Virus record (IMG/VR): IMGVR_UViG_3300017977_000054 | Location: 1 to 43,382 of that record | Length of the DNA stretch: 43,382 nt | DNA from: a virus | Strand: one strand, 5' to 3' | Shown here: one piece after another, positions 15,856-24,001 of the stretch | Layout of the letters: every line of letters starts with the position of its first letter | How positions within the stretch are numbered: the first letter of the stretch is position 1 | Program-made: the position numbers and the translations under genes | Notes under the pieces: model-generated | What the model saw: only the letters and a program-made list of their open reading frames with translations | Databases searched by the model: none | What the model was told of the DNA's origin: nothing

Positions 15856-16304
15856 AGTTCGCCCTCCACTCCGCCGCTAAGATTGCGCAGTATATCGCGC
15901 TCGCTGGCCCGTATCGAGTTACGGAGGCCGGGCCGAGCTTGCATACGGCGCGTGCCTTTCTCTAGAAACCCTGCGTACGGCGCGGTATTACCTATGATTA
16001 GGTTGTCGAAGCCGGCCACGTTAAAGTCGAACCCCTTGCGGTAGGTGCCTGTGCGGTTAGCTGGCGTCTCGCCGGGTGCCGACGCTCTGTGCTTGCGGCG
16101 CCTGCCGGACGGTCCGCGCAAGATGTACAGGCGGCCGTGTTTGTTCTTTGACTTAACTTGCTTGTTGAATTCGCGGTAGATGTCTTTGCCGCTACGCCAC
16201 AGCGCCCGCTCGACGCCCAAACGGGTATTCGCCGCTATGTTCTCTGCGGACACATACAGCGACTCGTCGCCGACGGCTAGCTCAATGTCGATGCCGAAAG
16301 TCAT
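15852..16304 (-). CDS. HK97 gp10-like/tail completion protein
   Basis: The start at ATG 16304 gives 150 residues and a clean ATGA overlap with the head-closure gene; a GTG at 16346 would add 14 residues. The protein has a basic central helix (RRKHRASAPGETPANRTG...), followed by APYAGFLEKGTRRMQARP, which is the YAxxxExGTxxxxARP signature of HK97 gp10-like and Mu gpG-like proteins that complete the head or tail joint. Its neighbours, head closure upstream and terminator-like protein downstream, agree with this. Confidence 0.82.
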   Translation of the reverse strand: MTFGIDIELAVGDESLYVSAENIAANTRLGVERALWRSGKDIYREFNKQVKSKNKHGRLYILRGPSGRRRKHRASAPGETPANRTGTYRKGFDFNVAGFDNLIIGNTAPYAGFLEKGTRRMQARPGLRNSIRASERDILRNLSGGVEGEL

Positions 16305-16663
16305 GCGCCATTTACCACTTGGGCGGAGTCGCCACGCTCGGTGCACATCAAGATAATGCGCTCGTCTTCTTCGCAGCAGTTCTCTACGGTGAGAATGCGC
16401 AGGCGCTTGTCATTATGCACGAACCGCACCCACTGCTCGGCGGTAACGTCATCGCGCCACACCCCGCACAGCTTATGAGTCGCAATAGTCTCGGTGTTGG
16501 TGCCGTCGAATACAGTAACGCCACGCAGAGTCTTGACGCGCATGCGGTCTTCCCGCGGGTTACTGAAGACCTCGCGGGGCTTACCGCTGATAATGCGCTC
16601 TGTGCGGTCTTCGATGACCACATCCTTGCCGCACTTGGCGAGGTTACGCAGAAATAAGCTCAT
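16301..16663 (-). CDS. Head closure protein (SPP1 gp16-like)
   Basis: A 120-residue protein with the layout of head-closure/head-tail joining proteins: a basic N-terminus (MSLFLRNLAKCGKDVVIEDR), a beta core with FDGTNTETIATHKLC, then a WVRFVHNDKRLRILTVENCC segment and a final strand ERIILMCTERGD. The ...YRILTVxN...xxxLxCxERG pattern is typical of this group. It closes the capsid portal and makes the binding face for the tail. Five cysteines are present, including an adjacent pair, unusual for the family but without known meaning. Confidence 0.75.
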   Translation of the reverse strand: MSLFLRNLAKCGKDVVIEDRTERIISGKPREVFSNPREDRMRVKTLRGVTVFDGTNTETIATHKLCGVWRDDVTAEQWVRFVHNDKRLRILTVENCCEEDERIILMCTERGDSAQVVNGA

Positions 16664-17042
16664 AGTCGCGCACCGGGTCGAAGGCTCGGATAACTAGAAT
16701 AAAGTCGCACTCGTGCGTCGTGTTCAGCAGCTGCTCTAAAGCGTCTTTTGACCCGGTAAGGTCGTATTGGCGAGTAAAGCCAGTGCCCACTAAAATGCAC
16801 CCCTTACTGTGCGCAGGTACCGCGCCGCCGTGGAACTCGATACCGGAGCGGTCGGGCACATCTTCGACTCGGTAGTACTGGTAGCGGCCGAAGTTGTCGC
16901 GCTTTACAGTGTACCGCCCCTCAGGGATGCACGAGACGTTGCGCTGGTTCTGCAGCCATGGCCGTTCCAGTGTGCGCAAGCCCATCAAGTGCCCGATAGT
17001 GCGGTCGGGTAGGTAGCTTCGGACGAGTTCATATTCTTTCAT
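16644..17042 (-). CDS. DUF5675 family protein inside the connector gene cluster
   Basis: I chose ATG 17042 (132 residues), whose TGATG junction couples it to the upstream stop; a GTG nine bases earlier would add three residues. The LERPWLQNQRNVSCIPEGRY segment (about 25-44 counting this start) and FHGGAVPAHSKGCILVG (about 69-85) are DUF5675 marks. The HxG...S-x-GC arrangement recalls the catalytic H...S-x-G-C of L,D-transpeptidases, so a cell-wall activity is conceivable but unproved. It lies between two head-tail connector genes, an odd place for an enzyme, and could be a virion-associated wall-active protein. No other endolysin candidate is visible in the window. Confidence 0.78.
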   Translation of the reverse strand: MKEYELVRSYLPDRTIGHLMGLRTLERPWLQNQRNVSCIPEGRYTVKRDNFGRYQYYRVEDVPDRSGIEFHGGAVPAHSKGCILVGTGFTRQYDLTGSKDALEQLLNTTHECDFILVIRAFDPVRDYELISA

Positions 17043-17425
17043 CAGTGGCACCCTATGCTAAAAAGGCCGACAGGTGTTTTGTCTAGCTGGGCTAGGCACC
17101 CGTGCGACAGTGTGTTCGCCATTTGCCCGAAAGGTGTGCCGAGTACGCCCTCGCCGAACTTAAAGCCGTAGGTAGCGGAGCCCCCGCAGCACCCGTCCTT
17201 CTCGGAGGCTAGCGACAGGGTGTTCTCGGTAGCCGCGGCGTAGTGCGCGGCCAAGTACTGCTCGACAACTTTAAGGCACTCTTCGCTGAGGTCCGACGCG
17301 CACCCCGCGGCTATCTGGTCGACTGTGCAAGACGCGGCGGCTATCGCAGCCCCGATCTGTTCGTCGGTTAGCGTGGTGGCGGTCGGCAGGACCGCCCGCA
17401 CCTCTTCAACTGTTACGCGGGGCAT
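17042..17425 (-). CDS. Head-tail connector (DUF4054-like)
   Basis: This 127-residue protein has the DUF4054/SPP1 gp15-type pattern: a first helix RVTVEEVRAVLP (3-14), then TTLTDEQIGAAIAAA (17-31) and a mid-protein AAHYAAATEN helix (59-68), followed by small residues with the word LDKTPVGLF near the end. Connectors of this kind form the first ring below the portal. An unusual feature is a cysteine-rich loop (KDGCCGGSA) and seven cysteines overall in a 127-residue capsid-associated protein; whether these form disulphides or bind metal cannot be told. Confidence 0.72.
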   Translation of the reverse strand: MPRVTVEEVRAVLPTATTLTDEQIGAAIAAASCTVDQIAAGCASDLSEECLKVVEQYLAAHYAAATENTLSLASEKDGCCGGSATYGFKFGEGVLGTPFGQMANTLSHGCLAQLDKTPVGLFSIGCH

Positions 17426-17973
17426 TAGGCGGTGACTCCTTCGAACGCTTTAACAATAAAGTAGTTTACGTTGTACAGGGAAGTTTCGCCCGTAACGGAC
17501 TCTATGCGCAGGGCGGCACCGTTTGCAACGAAAGTGCCTCGAGTGAACAGCAGCAGGTTAGTGCTGTACACCTGCGCGTTACCCGAGCCCGTGCCGCGCA
17601 GCATGCGGGTGGGGTAGCCGGCGATCTCGATGCTGCCATCGCCTGCGGCCGATATGTCCGCCGTGATGTTGAACGCACCATTCTGGTTGTTCGTAAACGC
17701 CGCAAACGATATGCGCATGAAGTACACGTCGCCGGCCCCGTTAGGCGTCAGACGCTGCGTCACCGGGTCGTACAGCGGGTTTTCTGGGTCTGGCGACTGC
17801 GACACGTCAATAGTCGCGGCGTTGTTAGGCAGGATTACCGCGCCGCCTTGTGCAACCACAAGCGGGCTGCCCTCTGTGTACTGGTCGTCGCCGTACGTCT
17901 CCCATCCTAAGCCGTTAGCCATCGGTGGTAACCCCGCAGAAAGTGGGTTGTTGGATATGAAAAAGCCGCTCAT
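17425..17973 (-). CDS. Structural protein, possible capsid decoration or accessory fibre
   Basis: The 182-residue product is predicted to be mainly beta. It begins with a linker rich in N, P and G (SNNPLSAGLPPMANGLGWE), then has segments such as VVAQGGAVILPNNAATIDVS (about 39-58), FMRISFAAFTNNQNGAF and TNLLLFTRGTFVANGAALRI. The jelly-roll-like alternation fits head fibres or decoration proteins, and the gene lies between a small head protein gene and the connector genes. No known family is recognised. Both neighbours overlap it by one or four bases, so it is part of the structural operon. Confidence 0.5.
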   Translation of the reverse strand: MSGFFISNNPLSAGLPPMANGLGWETYGDDQYTEGSPLVVAQGGAVILPNNAATIDVSQSPDPENPLYDPVTQRLTPNGAGDVYFMRISFAAFTNNQNGAFNITADISAAGDGSIEIAGYPTRMLRGTGSGNAQVYSTNLLLFTRGTFVANGAALRIESVTGETSLYNVNYFIVKAFEGVTA

Positions 17974-18251
17974 GTCAGCGCCCGAATGTTGACTGCGCCC
18001 GGCGCGGACTTACACAAAGCCCACGCCCCCGAATCGCCCTCGGTGTTCCGTAGACGGTACGGGGCACGGGCAGGCAGGACGTTAAAGCTGTCGTAGTCCG
18101 GTGGCGGTTGTGTCGCGCGCACCGTAAGCCGAACAGGGCTGGCGCCGATGTTGTCCGCCTCTATGGCCGTGCCGACAGGTAGCCCCGACGCTGCGTACAG
18201 GTCGACCCACACGTTAGTCGGCAAGTTTATGTTCGGCAGCGTGTCCGGCAT
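17970..18251 (-). CDS. Small conserved head-region protein
   Basis: A 93-residue product with the segment NVWVDLYAASGLPVGTAI near the N-terminus, then ALCKSAPGAVNIRAL at the end. Similar short proteins with a WVDLYAASGI-type motif occur in the head gene clusters of other phages; their function is not known. It is the first gene after the terminator at 18318-18340, so it either begins a new transcript or relies on readthrough. Confidence 0.6.
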   Translation of the reverse strand: MPDTLPNINLPTNVWVDLYAASGLPVGTAIEADNIGASPVRLTVRATQPPPDYDSFNVLPARAPYRLRNTEGDSGAWALCKSAPGAVNIRALT

Positions 18252-18317
18252 GGCGCCCTCGCAGGTGTTTGACTGTGTCGACGGTAACCCGTGGCCCTTT
18301 AAACGTCAAGCGCAACG

Positions 18318-18340
18318 AAAAACAGGCCCCGAAAGGCCTG
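18318..18340 (-). terminator. Rho-independent terminator downstream of the capsid gene cluster
   Basis: On the minus strand CAGGCC (18340-18335) and GGCCTG (18328-18323) form a six-pair stem with a TTTCGG loop, directly followed by five T residues (18322-18318). It lies after the stop of the 18370-18711 gene and before the 18251 gene start, all in the leftward direction. It could dampen transcription from the head genes into the connector and tail genes, giving high capsid but lower tail expression. Confidence 0.85.
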
Positions 18341-18369
18341 CTCGCGTAGTGCACCACAAGGTCTACGTT

Positions 18370-18711
18370 TTACTTGCTGGTGGCGTTCTTAGTAGTGCTG
18401 GCGATTAAAGCCTTCTCGGCCTTCTCTGCGCGTGCTACCGCCGCAGCTGCGTCTTTCTCGGCCTTCTCTGCGCGTGCTTTTAGCTCCGCCAGTTCTGCCT
18501 CGTGGTCAGACGCCGCTTTCTCTTGCAAGCCCTTCTCCCCCATTTCCAGCGACTTAACGTCGCCAGGGTCGCGGGTCATCTTGCCGAGGCGGCCTTTAAG
18601 CTGCTCTTCCGTCAGGCTGATTTCTGTGCCCGCAGGGATGTGCTGCAGTTTGCCGCCGTTGCTCATGCGCAGCTTAGGGTGGGTTACGATACGTTTTACG
18701 GTCTTAGCCAT
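18370..18711 (-). CDS. Coiled-coil protein downstream of the major capsid gene
   Basis: The 113-residue protein begins with a conserved-looking short globular part (KLQHIPAGTEISLTEEQLKGR, outlined) and ends in an Ala/Lys/Glu-rich helix of about 50 residues with heptads, including ARAEKAEK twice. The DNA encoding these copies is a 24-bp direct repeat with 42-bp period. Its position between capsid protein and terminator suggests a capsid-associated or scaffold-helper role, but no family is recognised. The first half resembles small phage proteins that have a HIPAGTEIxLT pattern. Confidence 0.65.
   Translation of the reverse strand: MAKTVKRIVTHPKLRMSNGGKLQHIPAGTEISLTEEQLKGRLGKMTRDPGDVKSLEMGEKGLQEKAASDHEAELAELKARAEKAEKDAAAAVARAEKAEKALIASTTKNATSK
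18413..18478. repeat. 24-bp direct repeat encoding coiled-coil heptads
   Basis: Positions 18413-18436 and 18455-18478 are identical over 24 bases with a 42-base period (14 codons, two heptads). They encode ARAEKAEK twice in the coiled-coil protein. This is a recent internal duplication candidate and a place where length changes by recombination could occur. Confidence 0.85.
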
Positions 18712-18728
18712 GTGTCGTTACTCCCCTG

Positions 18729-19805
18729 TTACTCTGACGCGTAAAGCGCGCAGGTTTGGTTAGTGTAGTCGGTCACTACTTGGAAGCCGATAGCACCCCA
18801 CACCACAAACTCGTAGTTAGAGTTGTACACCGGGCGTGGCATAGCGACCGTGTTAAGGCCCATACCGACAACAGGGCGCACAGAGCCCGAGTCTAACGGG
18901 AAACCCATCAGCTCGTTACCCGACATCTTCGACGTGACCTTGATCGCCGCTACACCCATGAGGTTTTGCAGTTCTTGCTGGATAGTCTTAGCGTCGTACT
19001 GGGTAGAGAACTTGCGCTCGAAGTTCGAGGCGATCTCTTTACTCACGTAGAACGTAATGTCCTTGCTGCAGTTGTTGTCGATCCACAAGACGTCGCGCAA
19101 CTGGATAAACGCAGCTTTAATCTCGTCGCCGGTTGCAGTGTTGTCTGTGAAGTCGAAGTTAATGCCGCCGGCGCCGAGGTCTACTTGCTCTACGCGCGCA
19201 TCGTTGCGCATGCCCGCCCATGAGACACCGTCTACAACGATAAGGTTACCGTCGCGGTCTGTGTGCCCGTCTAGGAAGTTGTCGGCAAGGTGACGGCGTA
19301 GAGTCGCAACGCTCTCGCGCTGGTCATCGATTAGTGCGTCGAAGCCTTCCGCGCGTTGGGCGTTCCACTCGCGCCAGTTACGGCTAAAGCCCGTGTCGTG
19401 CACAGGGATGATGGCGCCGTCGTAGTTGTATTCTACTTGGTCCATCTTCACGCCGATTTGGCCGGTCATAGACGTCTGTGCGTTGCCCGCGTCGCTTGCG
19501 CGGCGGAACTTGTGCACTAAACGGCCGATATTGACCGAGCGGGACAAGGGCAAGAGGTCGTTTAGGAACGTGTCGCCATCGTCAGAGCGGAAGCGCTCGA
19601 TGGTTACGCGGTCGAACTCTTGGTACACGTCACGCGGCACCACACCGTCGTTAGTCGCAAGGTGGCGAGTGTCAAGGCCCGCAGAGCGCATAGCGTTAAC
19701 GTGCGCTAAGTCGGCTTGGTTCGCCATGGCGCGGCCGACGCGTACGTCTTCCCACTGTGCGGCAGCTGCTTGGCTGTTACCGATAATTGATTTTTGAAAA
19801 AGCAT
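18729..19805 (-). CDS. Major capsid protein (HK97 fold)
   Basis: The 358-residue protein is the most likely major capsid protein: it follows decoration and protease genes, precedes the strongest terminator, and has the composition of coat proteins. N-terminal helices (about 1-60) include QAAAAQWEDVRVGRAMANQ, the middle contains NNCSKDITFYVSKEIASNFERKF and IQQELQNLMGVAAIKV, then DSGSVRPVVGMGLNT and VWGAIGFQVVTDYTNQ near the C-terminus. Similar proteins with these segments occur in phages with HK97-fold capsids. The protein may be processed by the protease encoded two genes upstream. Confidence 0.88.
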   Translation of the reverse strand: MLFQKSIIGNSQAAAAQWEDVRVGRAMANQADLAHVNAMRSAGLDTRHLATNDGVVPRDVYQEFDRVTIERFRSDDGDTFLNDLLPLSRSVNIGRLVHKFRRASDAGNAQTSMTGQIGVKMDQVEYNYDGAIIPVHDTGFSRNWREWNAQRAEGFDALIDDQRESVATLRRHLADNFLDGHTDRDGNLIVVDGVSWAGMRNDARVEQVDLGAGGINFDFTDNTATGDEIKAAFIQLRDVLWIDNNCSKDITFYVSKEIASNFERKFSTQYDAKTIQQELQNLMGVAAIKVTSKMSGNELMGFPLDSGSVRPVVGMGLNTVAMPRPVYNSNYEFVVWGAIGFQVVTDYTNQTCALYASE

Positions 19806-19819
19806 CTTTGCGTCTCCCG

Positions 19820-20287
19820 TTATGCGCGCTTAACGAGCACTAGCTCGCCAGGTGCTGCAGTTGCTGTGGTCACGGTCTCTTCCGCATAGGCGACGATTTC
19901 TTCGGTACCGTCAGTAGCAGCTACGGTGAGCATGCCGCCGGCGGTATGAGTTAGCGGCGTGCCGCGCACAAGCGCTTGGCCTGTGATAACTCGAGCGTTG
20001 AAGAACTCACCAGAACGCGGGGCAATCGCGACCATGTTCTCGTTAATCGTCCACGCGTCATCTACTGAACGTGAGCGCATTTGGTCTTTATCCGCGATAA
20101 GAAACGGAACGCCGAAGACTGTAGCCGCTGAGTCCGAAATCTCAAGGCCTGCGCTAGCCGCTGCGTAGTCGACGATCATGCCGGGCGTAATGCCGGCTTC
20201 AGTCGCAACGCCTTCGACGTGCAGGGGCTTGTGGTTCGCGTCGTCAGCAGGGCCGACGTAAATTAGTCGTTTACCGATGGTAGACAT
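19820..20287 (-). CDS. Head decoration/stabilisation protein
   Basis: The 155-residue protein is small, beta-rich and lies between protease and capsid genes, where capsid decoration proteins are normally placed. Segments such as GITPGMIVDYAAASAGLEIS (32-51), NARVITGQALVRGTPLT (97-113) and the C-terminal GELVLVKRA resemble the head-stabilisation proteins of phages with protease-scaffold-decoration-capsid order. No diagnostic signature is seen, so the call rests on context and fold-like pattern. Confidence 0.68.
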   Translation of the reverse strand: MSTIGKRLIYVGPADDANHKPLHVEGVATEAGITPGMIVDYAAASAGLEISDSAATVFGVPFLIADKDQMRSRSVDDAWTINENMVAIAPRSGEFFNARVITGQALVRGTPLTHTAGGMLTVAATDGTEEIVAYAEETVTTATAAPGELVLVKRA

Positions 20288-20296
20288 GTGGCCCCC

Positions 20297-21652
20297 TTAT
20301 TCTGGCATGTCGTACGAGACGGCCTCACGGGCGCCTGCACTGTTAGTGTTTAAAGGCACACCGTGGGAGGTACCACAGTTAGCCGCCATGCCACGTAAGG
20401 TGTCAACGCCGAGCTTTTTAGCGGCTTCTACGTCGAGACCTTTGTAAACGTCGCTGTTTCCGACGATGTCGGCGAGCTCGTTTAGCTCCTTTGCGTCGTT
20501 TTGTGACAGTTTTTGCTCTAGGTTGCCAATACGGTCAACTAACGGTTGCATAGCGTTGGCGACGACGTCGGCGAGTTCTGCCTTATCGTCACCGGCACCG
20601 GCGTCGTTAGAATTCTGTTGGCTAGCTAGATGCGCGTTGTACTTCGCGAGCAGTTCTTCGTCGGTAATGTCCGCGTTAACGGTAACACCGGCGTCTGCAA
20701 GCGCTTTTAGCATCATGTTTCGCATAGCATCGCTCTCTTGGTTGGTGGTTGGGTTGAAGGTCTCAACCCGTTTAACTGGCAAAGGAATGCCAGAAATCGT
20801 TACGCGCCCGTCGCTAACCACGTAGGGCACTTCAAAAAGTTGGTCGTCTAGCGAGTATATTACACGCGACGGGTACACACGCGACACATAGTCGCAACGC
20901 AAAGGCGGCTTGTTTAGCGCCTCTTGCAGCATGCCCCCTAGCTCTTCGAATGACAACTCGCCGGGCTCCTCGTCTTCATTAGCCAGTAGGCACTGTTTGA
21001 CGTCGTGCTGCTCGCCTTTACGGTTGACGGCCATGCCGACGCCTTCGTGTGGCTGCGCAGCGCCAACGCTGTCTAACAGTATGGCGTCGTGGTCGAAAGT
21101 CATATTGCTGGCGACCCACGTGTACTGCTTGCCTGCGGCGTTAGTCTTTGGTTCGTCCAGCTCTTCAACGTCAAGGAACACGCCCGTAGACGTGTGGATG
21201 GGCTGCGCGTCTGGGTCTGTCTCCAGCTCGTTAACGCGGGCCAGTAGCCTGCGGCCCCGCTCGGTCTTCTCGGCCTCTTTGACGTTAATCACTTTGTCGA
21301 GATACACGCGGCCGTTCTCGCGGCGCACGTTAGCGTTGAAGGCTCCGGCGTAAAAGTTGTGGATGGCTGACGGGTCGCTAGCACTCAAGAAGCGCCCCTC
21401 GCTATCGACTGGGTGCTCTACCGGTGCGAGCGTGCGCTCTAGCGACTTGTAGCTCTTCTCGATCTCTTCGGCTGGGTACAACCCGCCATTCATAACGACG
21501 TTATCCGGCAGCGTTGAAGAACTAACGATAATATGCTCTTCCCCGTCGATAGTCTCGCGGCGTACTGCGTTGCGGGCTACCTTCGTAGAGCACTGTACTA
21601 ATATGCGCATTTGTCTCGCCAAGGTGTCAAGGTTTTGACCATCTAAAAGCAT
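20297..21652 (-). CDS. Prohead protease fused to scaffold (DUF2213-like)
   Basis: The N-terminal half of this 451-residue protein resembles phage prohead proteases of the herpesvirus assemblin-like fold (DUF2213 group). The word NGGLYPAEEIEKSYKSLE (55-72), His80 in LAPVEHP, then His153 and Ser155 in IHTSTGVF, give the likely catalytic His/Ser pattern. The C-terminal part, with an acidic, helical stretch (about 300-430) and Q/N-rich linker (QQNSNDAGAGDDK), would be the internal scaffold that is removed on maturation. An alternative start (Met15, 21610) exists; I kept 21652. It lies between the MuF-like and decoration genes. Confidence 0.82.
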   Translation of the reverse strand: MLLDGQNLDTLARQMRILVQCSTKVARNAVRRETIDGEEHIIVSSSTLPDNVVMNGGLYPAEEIEKSYKSLERTLAPVEHPVDSEGRFLSASDPSAIHNFYAGAFNANVRRENGRVYLDKVINVKEAEKTERGRRLLARVNELETDPDAQPIHTSTGVFLDVEELDEPKTNAAGKQYTWVASNMTFDHDAILLDSVGAAQPHEGVGMAVNRKGEQHDVKQCLLANEDEEPGELSFEELGGMLQEALNKPPLRCDYVSRVYPSRVIYSLDDQLFEVPYVVSDGRVTISGIPLPVKRVETFNPTTNQESDAMRNMMLKALADAGVTVNADITDEELLAKYNAHLASQQNSNDAGAGDDKAELADVVANAMQPLVDRIGNLEQKLSQNDAKELNELADIVGNSDVYKGLDVEAAKKLGVDTLRGMAANCGTSHGVPLNTNSAGAREAVSYDMPE

Positions 21653-21661
21653 TTGCGGCGG

Positions 21662-22606
21662 TTAGTCAACTATGCCGCGCTCTGCCTGTATTTCTTCCTG
21701 CAGCTCAAGGTCGATAACCTTGCCGTCTGCGTCTAGCAACACCGACCGCGTAGAGCAGTGGCAGCGTATACGGTTGGCCCCTGTGTTCCACCACTGGCGC
21801 TGCTGGGCTACGGTGTACGCGCTGCCGTGTCTGGCCCCGTGGCTGTCCCGTGTCGTCAGCATCAAAGCCGACAGGTGCAACACCCCCGCACGGTAACCGG
21901 TCTGCCTTGCGGCGATCTCAGTCGCGTCGAGTCGGGCGTCGTTGTACGCCTGGTTGACCTCAGTGTGCGCGGTGCGTTCGGCGCTCGTACGGGACACGTC
22001 GAAGCGTTGCGCAATGTCCGCGGCGATGTCGGCCGGCGGCTTACGGGCGGCTAGCCCCGCGTTGAGCACCTGCACGACTTGGTCGGCCGTCCGGTCGCTC
22101 AGCGTTTTTAGCGAGTTGAAGTTACGAACGTAGGCTTTCTGCAGGGCGTCTCGGTACTCTTGGCTGGTCAGCACCGCGCCGACTTCTAGCCGTTGCGTCG
22201 TGCCTCCGAGCACCGACCGCACCCGCACGAGCTCTCGCGCTATCAGCTGGTTAAACTCGGCCACTTCCCGTACGGCGCCTTGGCGGTAAGGCTTCTCGAT
22301 GTAGTCTTGCCACCACCAGTTAGGCGGCAGTCGTGTAGCCCGAGTCTCGAGCACCTCGTCAGCCAAAACGTCGCGCAGGTTCTGCTCCAGCAGCTCCAGC
22401 TCGGCAGGGCTTATCTGGTAGTCATAGACGGGGATCGTAGCGTTAGTCGTCACTTGCTCACGGCGGGACGAACGGGGCACGGCTTCAAACAGCGCGTCTA
22501 CTTGCCGCTTAGCCGACCGCAACCGGCGCTGCAGGGCTTTAGTCGCCGCGGCCCGATTGCCCGCCTGACGGGTCGGGTCGCGCTGCTCTTGCCTACTCCT
22601 CGGCAT
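21662..22606 (-). CDS. Phage head morphogenesis protein (Mu gpF-like)
   Basis: A 314-residue minor capsid protein of the MuF/SPP1 gp7 family. The helical N-terminal part is followed by TADQVVQVLNAGLAARKPPAD (outlined), the RTSAERTAHTEVNQAYNDAR region (near 207-226) and the C-terminal CHCSTRSVLLD, which form the family signature, including the cysteine/histidine cluster of these proteins. It is typically present in a few copies near the portal and helps in DNA packaging or ejection. The start overlaps the portal gene by 14 bases. Confidence 0.87.
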   Translation of the reverse strand: MPRSRQEQRDPTRQAGNRAAATKALQRRLRSAKRQVDALFEAVPRSSRREQVTTNATIPVYDYQISPAELELLEQNLRDVLADEVLETRATRLPPNWWWQDYIEKPYRQGAVREVAEFNQLIARELVRVRSVLGGTTQRLEVGAVLTSQEYRDALQKAYVRNFNSLKTLSDRTADQVVQVLNAGLAARKPPADIAADIAQRFDVSRTSAERTAHTEVNQAYNDARLDATEIAARQTGYRAGVLHLSALMLTTRDSHGARHGSAYTVAQQRQWWNTGANRIRCHCSTRSVLLDADGKVIDLELQEEIQAERGIVD

Positions 22607-23957
22607 CGTCTAGCGTCTCGTCGGCGCCGTCTTCGATTTCGCCCTCTACCTCAGCCTCGTAGCCTGACTGCTCGCGTATCTCCTCGGCAGAGTACACCGC
22701 GTCCTGCCCGCTCTGGTATTGCTTCTGGTTGATGCCTGCCATGGCGTCGGCGTTAGCCAGTCTTGCGGCGTCGTCTGGTGCGGTAATGTCTGGCCATTCA
22801 ATCTCAAAGCTACCCGCAGCCACAATGCCGTGCTTTTGCAGCCACGCCAGCGTGTCCTCGATGATGTCGGTCGCAACGTTAAGGCGTCGCGACTTGACTT
22901 GCTGCAAGAACGACGCGGTGTCTTGGTCACCAGCCAGTCGGCCCTCTTGGTTACCTACGAGGAGCGCCAGCGGGGTATCGAATCCGGCGGCAACGTCTAG
23001 CAGGCTGTTAGCTGCGTACTCTTTCGGGTTGGCTAGTGTTGAGTTGAGCGTCTTGGCGGTTAAGCCCGGCGTCCAGATGGCACGGCGCTGCCGGTTAAGC
23101 GCGAAGTCATCGTACTGGTCGTTGAATTCTTCCAGTAGCTTAGCGTTACGGGTGGCGCTGGCTGCGTCCGCTAGCTCGAATACCACGTTTTGCGCAGCGT
23201 TCTTGTAGAAGCCCTCGCCGCCCGCCCCTAGTATCTTGCGCAGGTCCATCAGCGAGTTATACGGAGCTTCTAGGGCAGACACGCCGTATATGCCGCCGTT
23301 ATCGGACCCCTCGGCCATCGGTATAACGCGCGACGGGTGGATGTTGAACGACGAGCCTGCCTTCTCGTTGCGAGTGCCCACTGCCGAGCTGCTGTAGCGG
23401 TACATGGTCGGCTGGTCGAAGTCTTCGCGCGTAGGGTCTTCACCTACGGACACCACCTCTAACTGCGATTCGTACAGCGGCACCATAGCCACTAGGGCGC
23501 CCACCCCCGTGAGCTTCGTCTCTAGGGGCTCGTGCGGCTTCTTACCATCCCGAACGCGCATAAACATGCCGCCGTAACGCCCCACACGCTGGCGGACGTC
23601 TAGGCCTTTGAGGCGACGCCACAGGCGCAGACGGCGCACTAAGTACTCGACGTCACGCACTACCTTAGCGTCGCCGTTGATAAGCGGCTCGTCCTGCCAC
23701 GTGTAGTCTGCGTAGACGTGCACCCCTCGGCGGGCAATACCAAACCGGCGGTACATGTTCCAGAACTGAAAGAACGTAAGCTGTGCGGGGTAGCCAAAGT
23801 CCCGGTAGATGTCGTGCAGGGTGTCTGAAAGGTCATAGCCCCCGCTGATCGCCGCGGCCAGCTGTGAGCGTATCGCCGCTGCGGTCATGGGTGCCGAGTT
23901 AGCCATTAGCTGCTCTAGCTGCATGGCTGCGTGTTGCTCGGGGGTGTACTTGCTCAT
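22593..23957 (-). CDS. Portal protein (DUF1073-type)
   Basis: The 454-residue protein has the features of DUF1073-type phage portals: N-terminal helices, FWNMYRRFGIARRGVHVYADYTW (outlined; around 64-86), then HPSRVIPMAEGSDNGGIYGVS (outlined), and SNLLDVAAGFDTPLALLVGNQEGRLAGDQD near 315-345, followed by the acidic C-terminus. Family databases call DUF1073 proteins anti-CBASS Acb1-like, but position between TerL and MuF-like genes here supports portal function. The dodecameric portal would be the DNA entry channel. An acidic tail of about 30 residues (VEGEIEDGADETLDDAEE) is notable. Confidence 0.86.
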   Translation of the reverse strand: MSKYTPEQHAAMQLEQLMANSAPMTAAAIRSQLAAAISGGYDLSDTLHDIYRDFGYPAQLTFFQFWNMYRRFGIARRGVHVYADYTWQDEPLINGDAKVVRDVEYLVRRLRLWRRLKGLDVRQRVGRYGGMFMRVRDGKKPHEPLETKLTGVGALVAMVPLYESQLEVVSVGEDPTREDFDQPTMYRYSSSAVGTRNEKAGSSFNIHPSRVIPMAEGSDNGGIYGVSALEAPYNSLMDLRKILGAGGEGFYKNAAQNVVFELADAASATRNAKLLEEFNDQYDDFALNRQRRAIWTPGLTAKTLNSTLANPKEYAANSLLDVAAGFDTPLALLVGNQEGRLAGDQDTASFLQQVKSRRLNVATDIIEDTLAWLQKHGIVAAGSFEIEWPDITAPDDAARLANADAMAGINQKQYQSGQDAVYSAEEIREQSGYEAEVEGEIEDGADETLDDAEE

Positions 23958-24001
23958 AACGGTGCGCCGCTAGTTTGTCAAATTTTTGCCAGTCTATCAG
24001 C

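Noticed and set aside
15852-16346. GTG start at 16346 for the gp10-like gene
   Set aside because: It would create a 46-base overlap with the upstream gene, while ATG 16304 gives the four-base ATGA overlap that is the rule in this operon.
22593-23957. Anti-CBASS protein Acb1
   Set aside because: DUF1073 proteins are often given this name, but the protein has portal length and position between TerL and the MuF-like gene, and I see no paired HxT/HxS catalytic motif of Acb1.
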